Shown in pieces: positions 57,993 to 64,000 of a DNA stretch of 64,000 nt (position 1 is its first letter; every line of letters starts with the position of its first letter). Origin of the DNA: Bacteroidetes bacterium UBA1941. Lineage in GTDB: Bacteria > Bacteroidota > Bacteroidia > Chitinophagales > LD1. The translations under genes and the position numbers were made by a program. The stretch lies in contig DDEZ01000011.1 in the NCBI GenBank assembly GCA_002336805.1, positions 310,001 through 374,000 of the forward strand, given 5' to 3'. A model generated the notes under the pieces. That model ran no database searches, was not told the DNA's origin, and saw nothing but the letters and a program-made list of their open reading frames with translations.

Positions 57993-59642
57993 TCAGAAGC
58001 AGAATTTGGCTCCGATCAGGCCATTGATGCCGTAGACCTGATAGTTTGCCCAGACCTGGTAGCGCTGGTGGGCTATATTATTGAGCTGGCCAAAGAAGGA
58101 AAGCTTCTTATTAAAGATATATTCAATATTCAGGTTGGCGTCTACCGTGCCGTGGATGTTCCGGATATTATCAGGCGCTATGAAGCCATAATAATTGGAG
58201 AAGGCATAGATGTCTGCACCGATCACGATCTTTTTCTGAATGGTGTAGCTACCCTTGATACTGGCGCGCACCAGCGGTTCGTACCATGCTTTGGCATTGT
58301 CGTGAAGAGAGTAGGAGTTGAGCTCCATAGAGGCCAGGAGGCGGAGGTCTTCTTTGTGGTTGTAGCCCAGCTCTACCAGGCCATTAAATACATTGGCGGC
58401 CTGGTCATAGCCTACGTAGAAGCGCTTATTGTCAAAATAGTCTGTATAGTAGAGCGGCATATTTCCGATACCACGATAGGCGAAACGGATATTATAAGAG
58501 AAGACATCGACCGTACCCTTAACACCGCCAAAGATATCACCGATGCGCGTATTCTGCAGCTGGATGGTAGAGTTGATAAAGTTATTGCGCTCGGCCAATG
58601 ACTTGAAGGAGTTTTTCTGAAACCTGACCTCCCAACCGGCATAGGCCAGCAGTTTGTGCTGATAAAGGCGTTTCTCTATGTACAGGTCAGGCAATATGAA
58701 GACTTTGCTGCCATCTGCGGCGATAGTGATCGCTGCATGGGCTTTCCAGTCATCATTATTAAAGCCGTAACCTACATGAGTGAGGAATACGGTACGGAAG
58801 ACACTATTGGAATCCGACTTGTACTCTGATACATCTGCCTGAAATCCTGCGTAGGCGGAGTGGTACTTCTTAAAGGTGTAAGTGGCGCCTACCTTGAAGT
58901 TTACGAAGTACTCGTAGCCCTTGCCATATGTTTCCTGAAAATAATTGCCTCTGATAGCGGCAGCATAGTCTATGTTGTTCTTATTGCGGACGCTATTCTT
59001 CAGGCCGATATTGAGGTCATAGTCGCGCAGGTTCTGGCGTACTGCCTTCTCCTCAAAAGTGGTATCGGGTGAGCCATAGAAGTGCGTCCTCAGATTGTGA
59101 AACCTAAAAGCGCCGCTGAGCTCTACTTTGCCGGGATTGTATTTGACATAGGCGCCCACCTTGTCATCGCTAAAGCGTTGATTCTTGATCTTGAAGCCAT
59201 ACATGGACAGGTGATCATAGAAGAAGCCGTATTTTATCTTCTTAGACTTATTGTCATTGTACATCAGCTCTGCCAGCGGGGCGAGCTGGGTGCCAAAGCC
59301 TAGCTTGACATAAGAGGAGTTAAAACGCTCCAGTTTATCCGTACTCATACCGAGCGGCTTGAGTGGATTAGGCTCAAAGGGGATGTCCTTGTAGTCGCGC
59401 TCAGGTACCTTGTAGGATAGTTTTGGTGTGCGCTCTTCTTCCTCCGGTATATTAGGGCTGAGGCTGATCTTGTCAGCATCTTTTACTTTGGCCTCATACT
59501 CGCGCATGATGATCACCTGGTCATTGGTGCCAGGATTGGTGCCCGTCTGTGCGGTAGCTGTGAGGCCTGCTATGAAGCATGCACAGGCCACTGCCAGCCT
59601 GATGAGGCTGCTGCTGCTCTGATATGTGCTATGGTACTTCAT
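57993..59642 (-). CDS. Outer-membrane beta-barrel protein
   Basis: The 549-residue product has an N-terminal hydrophobic signal (about residues 12-32, LIRLAVACACFIAGLTATAQ). A plug-less charged stretch (NIPEEEERTPKLSYKVPERD) follows, and the rest is amphipathic strands from residue 105 onward, for example SYVKLGFGTQLAPLAEL, ending GLIGAKFCF with terminal Phe. It resembles TonB-receptor-like barrels without a plug domain. Its start lies 3 bp after the TPR gene, a pairing frequent in Bacteroidota, so the barrel and the TPR protein probably work together. Substrate unknown. Confidence 0.8.
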   Translation of the reverse strand: MKYHSTYQSSSSLIRLAVACACFIAGLTATAQTGTNPGTNDQVIIMREYEAKVKDADKISLSPNIPEEEERTPKLSYKVPERDYKDIPFEPNPLKPLGMSTDKLERFNSSYVKLGFGTQLAPLAELMYNDNKSKKIKYGFFYDHLSMYGFKIKNQRFSDDKVGAYVKYNPGKVELSGAFRFHNLRTHFYGSPDTTFEEKAVRQNLRDYDLNIGLKNSVRNKNNIDYAAAIRGNYFQETYGKGYEYFVNFKVGATYTFKKYHSAYAGFQADVSEYKSDSNSVFRTVFLTHVGYGFNNDDWKAHAAITIAADGSKVFILPDLYIEKRLYQHKLLAYAGWEVRFQKNSFKSLAERNNFINSTIQLQNTRIGDIFGGVKGTVDVFSYNIRFAYRGIGNMPLYYTDYFDNKRFYVGYDQAANVFNGLVELGYNHKEDLRLLASMELNSYSLHDNAKAWYEPLVRASIKGSYTIQKKIVIGADIYAFSNYYGFIAPDNIRNIHGTVDANLNIEYIFNKKLSFFGQLNNIAHQRYQVWANYQVYGINGLIGAKFCF

Positions 59643-59645
59643 ACT

Positions 59646-62600
59646 TTATTTATTGCCGGGCAGCTCCTGCTCCATGATCACTGAGTCGCTCGGCTGTGTG
59701 GTTTGTATTTTGGATTTTTTCAGCTCATCGTTTTGCAGGGTATTCAGCTTGGCCTTTGCTTCTGTGATCAGGCCCTGGTCGCCTTTGTAGTTTTCTATGA
59801 TGCTCTCCAGTGTGGCCTTCGCCTGGAATGAATTGCTCATGGCGCGATAGTCATCTGCCAGCAGGATGAAGCCCTTTACCACCCAGTAGTCATAGCTGGC
59901 AAAGCGATTCTTGAGGCGGAAGCAAGTGTCCTGTGAGGCCTTGTATTCACCCTTCTCATAGAGTAGCTGCGCCACCATGTACTTAGACTCGGCGGCCTTT
60001 TCGCTGATAGTACTATTAGACAGCCTGTTGAAATTGATATAAGCAATGTCGTTCTGCTTCTGCATGTAGGCGCACTTGCCCTTGATGTAGAGGGCATCAT
60101 TGATGTGATCCTCCTTGCTGGCAGGGTTGCTCAATATCTTGTCTGCATACTCAGATGCCTGCTGGTATTTCTCCAGGTGGTAGGCGGTATTCATCACACC
60201 TAGTATAGCGGTGTAGGTATTGGCCGTAGAGGTGCTGGCTTCAAAGAGTTTCTGGTAGAAATTGTAGGCTTTCTCCGTATCTCCCAGCTCATAGAGGGCT
60301 ATACCGGAGGCGTTCAGCACTGCGTGCTCATAAAATTTGGAGTACTTATTGGCCACGATCGCCTCGTAGTCTCCGAGGGCGTCAGGGTAAGACTTGCTGC
60401 GTAGCAGGCACTCTGCACGATAGTTGTGCGCTTCGTTGAAGAAAATACCATTAGGGAAACGGCTGTAGTAGGTCTGGAAAAGAGAAATGGCCTTTACACA
60501 GTCATTATTGACATAGGCATTCTCTGCCGCCTCATAGGTGAGGGAGTCTTTCTCCGTCTCCGAAGACGCATAGGCTGCATATTCATCCGGTCTGCCCAGC
60601 TCTACGCTGAGGTCCTTGATAGCAGAGACAGCGCGCTTAGACTCGCTGCTGGATGGATAGTTTTTGATCGCATCTTTATAGTAGGTGAGGGCTTCATCCT
60701 TGCGGTTACTATTATAGAGTGCCAGTGCCGTTTTCAGATATGCCTTTGGTGCGAGTGTACTGTTTGGGAATCGGGATATGACTTCTTTGTAAGATGCCAG
60801 TGCCGCTTCGTTATTCTCCATATCAGTATAGGTCTCGCCTTTCTCAAAGATGGCCTGGTCTATATAAACTGATTTAGGATAAGAGGAGATGAGTGTATTG
60901 AGCGCAGCTATTTTTTCACTGTTACGATTAAGCAGGCCGAGGACGATAGCCTTTTGATACAGTGCATACTCTACGCCATTCCAGTTGAAAGTGACGATCT
61001 TTTCATACTGCGCGAGTGCATTAGTATAGTCCTTGGTGATAAAGTAGCACTCGCCGAGGCGCATGGTCAGGTCCGGGTTCAGCGCCTGCACACCTTTGCG
61101 GTCTTTTGTCTCTGTAGCTTTTTCCTGTGCTGCGCGGAAGTGTATGCGGGCTGCGCGGAAATCCTTCTTCTTAAAATAATCGTAGCCGATATTATACTCC
61201 GAGCGAAACTCTGAGACGTCCAGCTTCTCCTCCATATACGGCTTCATGGCGCGATTGAAGAGCTGGAAGTTCTCTATGGATTTATCAAAGCTATTCTGAA
61301 AATAGTAGCACTCGCCGCGCATGTAGGTGGCCAGCGCCGCAAACTCCTGCACAGATGGAAACTTCAGCGATTTGTCACAAAGCTCCAGCGCCTCGTCATA
61401 TTTCTTATCGTTGAAGACCTCTACAGCGCGGTAGTAGGTGACACGCTGGTAGGCTTCTTTCATAGCCGGCGTCATAGATGGCAGGCCCTCCATGATCTTG
61501 TAGGCTTTCTCGTAGTTTTTGGTCTTGATCAGTACGTTGGCCAGTATCTCGTTTGACTCATCTACGTAGCGGCCTGATGGATTATCCTTCAGGTAGGTCT
61601 CCAGGGCCGTGATAGCATCTGAGGTATTATTGAGCTCAAAGGAGAGCTTGGCATACTGGAAGAGCGAGGTCTGCTTGATCTCATTGTCAAAATCCATGGT
61701 GCTCGCAGACTGGAAGGCGCTGCGGGCTTTGTCTTTCTGGCCCAGATGCAGGTAGCAGTCTGCCAGGGCATAGGTGGAGTTTTGCCCCATTTTCTCATTG
61801 AGCAGGTTGAGTTGTACGAGATTGGTCACGGCCTTCTCATACTGGCCCAGGTGGTACTGGCTGAAGCCCAGCTCATAGATGTCTTCCTTGCGCACTTTCT
61901 GATTTCTGGATACAAACTCCTCCAGCAAGGGGAGAGCATCCGTGTAGTTATTGAGCTGGAAGTATGACTCGCCCAGCAGGTGCTTCATCTCATCCTGATA
62001 CATGAGCTCGGTATTGCCGAGGCTTTGCTTGATGTAGGAGATGGTATGCTCGTATTCTTTATTGAGGAAGTAGATCTGTGACAGGTAGTACGGTATCACG
62101 GAGGCGTACATCTTAGAATCTTCTATGGCCTTGAAACTCTTTAGCGCTTCATTATAGTTCTTCTGGTAGAAGCAGATGAAGGCATAGTAATAGTTGGCCG
62201 GATAAAAGTACTTGCCATCTTCATCTTTGATCTCGCGGAAGAGTGGCTTGGCCTCGTCAAACTTCTTTTTGATAAAGTAGCTGTATGCCAGGTCAAACTT
62301 GTACTCTGTGAGCTGCGAGGGGCTGAGGTCTTCGGTATTTACTTTGGAGAACCACTCAGAGGCATCTGCATATTTTTTGTTCTGGAAGTAGTACTTGCCC
62401 AGGTAGAAATAGACCAGCCTGCGCTTGTCAGTCTCGTGGTATTTTTTGTAATAGTCCTGCAGGAGGGTTTCTGCATCGGCATCATTGGCCTCGGCGGCGC
62501 AGGCAGCTATATAGAATTCCAGATTCTGAAGTGTGACCTGATGCACATTGTCAGATGCATGGCGGCTCACTTTGTAGATCTCTTCGAATCGTTGACGGGC

Positions 62601-62741
62601 AGACAGGTAGTTCTTTTCATTGAAAAGATCAAGGCCATCCTGATACGCTTTCTGAGGGTCGCTGTAGACCATAGTACGCTGTGCTGTAGCTGCTGTGCAG
62701 GCCAGTACAAAAAGGGATATGGCGAGAACTATCTTACGCAT
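59646..62741 (-). CDS. Large secreted tetratricopeptide repeat protein
   Basis: The 1031-residue product has a signal peptide (MRKIVLAISLFVLACTAATA) and about 20 TPR-type helix pairs from residue 30 to 1000, for example YTNALAQYEKIVTFNW, YPDALGDYEAIVAN and YKASQDTCFRLKNRF. Its repeats resemble those of YbgF/CpoB- and BamD-like proteins. It has a Pro/Ser/Thr-rich tail (KIQTTQPSDSVIMEQELPGN). Secretion and co-location 3 bp upstream of the barrel gene suggest a periplasmic scaffold for that barrel. No lipobox is seen, so it is probably soluble or bound through partners. Confidence 0.85.
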   Translation of the reverse strand: MRKIVLAISLFVLACTAATAQRTMVYSDPQKAYQDGLDLFNEKNYLSARQRFEEIYKVSRHASDNVHQVTLQNLEFYIAACAAEANDADAETLLQDYYKKYHETDKRRLVYFYLGKYYFQNKKYADASEWFSKVNTEDLSPSQLTEYKFDLAYSYFIKKKFDEAKPLFREIKDEDGKYFYPANYYYAFICFYQKNYNEALKSFKAIEDSKMYASVIPYYLSQIYFLNKEYEHTISYIKQSLGNTELMYQDEMKHLLGESYFQLNNYTDALPLLEEFVSRNQKVRKEDIYELGFSQYHLGQYEKAVTNLVQLNLLNEKMGQNSTYALADCYLHLGQKDKARSAFQSASTMDFDNEIKQTSLFQYAKLSFELNNTSDAITALETYLKDNPSGRYVDESNEILANVLIKTKNYEKAYKIMEGLPSMTPAMKEAYQRVTYYRAVEVFNDKKYDEALELCDKSLKFPSVQEFAALATYMRGECYYFQNSFDKSIENFQLFNRAMKPYMEEKLDVSEFRSEYNIGYDYFKKKDFRAARIHFRAAQEKATETKDRKGVQALNPDLTMRLGECYFITKDYTNALAQYEKIVTFNWNGVEYALYQKAIVLGLLNRNSEKIAALNTLISSYPKSVYIDQAIFEKGETYTDMENNEAALASYKEVISRFPNSTLAPKAYLKTALALYNSNRKDEALTYYKDAIKNYPSSSESKRAVSAIKDLSVELGRPDEYAAYASSETEKDSLTYEAAENAYVNNDCVKAISLFQTYYSRFPNGIFFNEAHNYRAECLLRSKSYPDALGDYEAIVANKYSKFYEHAVLNASGIALYELGDTEKAYNFYQKLFEASTSTANTYTAILGVMNTAYHLEKYQQASEYADKILSNPASKEDHINDALYIKGKCAYMQKQNDIAYINFNRLSNSTISEKAAESKYMVAQLLYEKGEYKASQDTCFRLKNRFASYDYWVVKGFILLADDYRAMSNSFQAKATLESIIENYKGDQGLITEAKAKLNTLQNDELKKSKIQTTQPSDSVIMEQELPGNK

Positions 62742-62937
62742 GGATCAAATACACAATGCCAGTCATTTGAATATGTCAAACACCAGCAATCTAAGTACCA
62801 TTTACTCCATACAAATTTAGTTTTAAGGATTAAGCGCCAATCTAATATGAACTGATTTCTATCCACAGCAGGGATAGCCTGTCTATTTTAAAAAACGGGA
62901 TTTGCAGATTCTTAGTATCTGACAGTAGATGTGGGGA

Positions 62938-63462
62938 CTATTTGCTACGGGCTTTGAAGGACCAGGTCACCTTAAACTGGGCTACGACCTCGCCATCCTT
63001 ATTACGCCCGGTAGAGGTGCATACGTAGGTGCGGCCCTCGCCGGTAGCCACGCACTCCTCTATGATCTGCAGCATAGGACCGCCATCCTCACAGGTAAAA
63101 ATGGTCAGCCCGGTGGCTTTCTTGACAAACTGGCTCTCCAGATTAGTTACTAGCATGGAGACAGATGGCTTCGCATTGTGCGTGTGCATCATGGCTATCA
63201 TGCCGCTGCTCATCTCTGCCGCCATGGCGAGTACCGCAAAGTAGGTGGAGCGGAAGGGGTTCTGATTCATCCAGCGGTAGGGCACGGAGATAGCGCAGCG
63301 CTCCGGGGTAAACTCCACGACCTTCAGCCCCGCTATGAAACCCATCGGCAGGCTTTTCAGCAGGAAGAGGTTAAACATGAGCTTATTCTGTACCAGTGCG
63401 CGGTATTTTTGCGATTGCTCTGTATTGTTGGCGCGGAATGATTCTACCAGGGTAGCTGACAT
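62938..63462 (-). CDS. DUF4442 hot-dog fold protein, thioesterase-like
   Basis: The ATG at 63462 gives 174 residues; upstream codons to 63567 run into the next gene and are rejected. The pattern LFLLKSLPMGFIAGLKV, RCAISVPYRWMNQNPFRSTYFAVLAMAAEMSSG matches DUF4442, a hot-dog-fold group related to acyl-CoA thioesterases. A single helix with AEMSSG is where catalytic residues of the fold lie, but the reaction is not established. It lies 19 bp after the acyl-CoA thioesterase gene on the same strand, so both are likely cotranscribed. Confidence 0.78.
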   Translation of the reverse strand: MSATLVESFRANNTEQSQKYRALVQNKLMFNLFLLKSLPMGFIAGLKVVEFTPERCAISVPYRWMNQNPFRSTYFAVLAMAAEMSSGMIAMMHTHNAKPSVSMLVTNLESQFVKKATGLTIFTCEDGGPMLQIIEECVATGEGRTYVCTSTGRNKDGEVVAQFKVTWSFKARSK

Positions 63463-63481
63463 AATGATCGGATTGATAGTT

Positions 63482-63925
63482 TTAGGAAATAGGAAGTGGC
63501 TCATAGGCCCGGATACGCTCGCGGGTGTAGTCTGGCACAGGCACCGAGCCTTTGGCCTTATAGTCATACATGACCAGTACAGACGAGCCGCGGCTCACGA
63601 GTACTTTGCGGTCTTCGTATTCGTTTACGATCACGTATTGTACTTCGATGCTTTTCGTACCTAGTTTAGTAGTGCGGACGTAGATGAATGTCGGCTCCAG
63701 ATATAGCAGCGGACGGAAGTAGTCTACCTGATTATTGGCTAGTATAATGCCATCCTTGGTCCAGTCCCACTGGCAGGAAGCATGAAAGTAATGGCCGCGT
63801 GATTCTTCGAAGTAAGTAAGATACACTGCATTATTCACATGGCCGGCCTCGTCCAGATCACTCCAGCGCTTGGATACCGGCATGCGGAAGCGGAACTGCT
63901 TCAGGACTTCCTCTAAATTTTCCAT
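63482..63925 (-). CDS. Acyl-CoA thioesterase, 4HBT/YbgC type
   Basis: The 147-residue protein shows the 4-hydroxybenzoyl-CoA thioesterase-type motif KRWSDLDEAGHVNNAVYLTYFEESR, with Asp23 as the expected catalytic residue. The rest is YFRPLLYLEPTFIYVRTTKLG, the central strands of a hot-dog fold. It hydrolyses an acyl-CoA in the cytoplasm, with unknown chain preference. It is the first gene of a pair with DUF4442. Nothing else is seen to the window end (63926-64000), so promoter elements probably lie there. Confidence 0.88.
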   Translation of the reverse strand: MENLEEVLKQFRFRMPVSKRWSDLDEAGHVNNAVYLTYFEESRGHYFHASCQWDWTKDGIILANNQVDYFRPLLYLEPTFIYVRTTKLGTKSIEVQYVIVNEYEDRKVLVSRGSSVLVMYDYKAKGSVPVPDYTRERIRAYEPLPIS

Positions 63926-64000
63926 GATGCGAAAGTAACAGAGTATAGATAATACAAAAGGGAATCTCCATGTAAATCCATCATACGCGCTTTCATCGAC

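Overview
The window reads as chromosomal DNA of a Bacteroidota bacterium, most likely of the Chitinophagales/Sphingobacteriia part of the phylum. Evidence: type IX secretion (T9SS) C-terminal sorting domains of both type A and type B, a PorP/SprF-family protein, TonB-dependent receptor remains, HU-CCDC81/SPOR and DUF4199/GT2/dihydroorotase-like neighbourhoods typical of the phylum, TAnnTTTG-type -7 boxes, and near absence of Shine-Dalgarno sequences. Base composition is moderate. No phage, transposase, integrase, rRNA or CRISPR array was seen; there is one tRNA.

Layout. 1-1.7 kb: end of a TonB-dependent receptor and a T9SS-sorted protein. 2-4.9 kb (minus): GT2 glycosyltransferase, DUF4199 membrane protein and a dihydroorotase homologue without its metal ligands. 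5-7.6 kb (minus): small membrane protein and a secreted leucine-rich-repeat protein. 7.7-10 kb (plus): DUF7935-like membrane protein, a repeat-rich gap, and a stand-alone methylmalonyl-CoA mutase catalytic subunit. 10.2-13.6 kb (minus): ComF, an EGF-like lipoprotein, a large SPFH/band-7 protein. 14-17.4 kb (minus): a 1106-residue collagen-like secreted protein. 17.5-25.9 kb: TPR-like protein, enoyl-CoA hydratase, two paralogous lipoproteins, succinyl-CoA ligase alpha, MlaF/MlaE ABC transporter pair, a secreted phospholipase D-like protein and two small lipoproteins. 26.8-40.7 kb (plus): a four-gene operon of two giant paralogous T9SS type-B proteins, a PorP/SprF protein and a PorE-like TPR/propeller/OmpA protein. 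41-46 kb: tRNA-Leu(CAA), an SDR of dihydropteridine-reductase type, a T9SS type-A repeat protein, and NAD(P)HX repair enzyme. 46.5-52 kb (plus): histidine kinase plus Crp/Fnr regulator, DUF4260, YhcH, and a penicillin-acylase-type hydrolase. 52-53.3 kb (minus): SdpR-type repressor with a visible operator, and an SdpI-type protein broken by a frameshift. 53.5-64 kb: second TPR-like paralogue, PdxJ, secreted alpha/beta hydrolase, SPOR protein, outer-membrane barrel plus 1031-residue TPR protein, and two hot-dog thioesterase-type proteins.

The dominant theme is the cell surface: at least five T9SS substrates, a collagen-like fibre, several lipoproteins and envelope-lipid transport genes, interspersed with single housekeeping genes. 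The most coherent multi-gene system is the type-B adhesin operon, in which the secreted cargo and an outer-membrane partner module are encoded together. Annotations come from reading the sequence and family knowledge; no database search was run.
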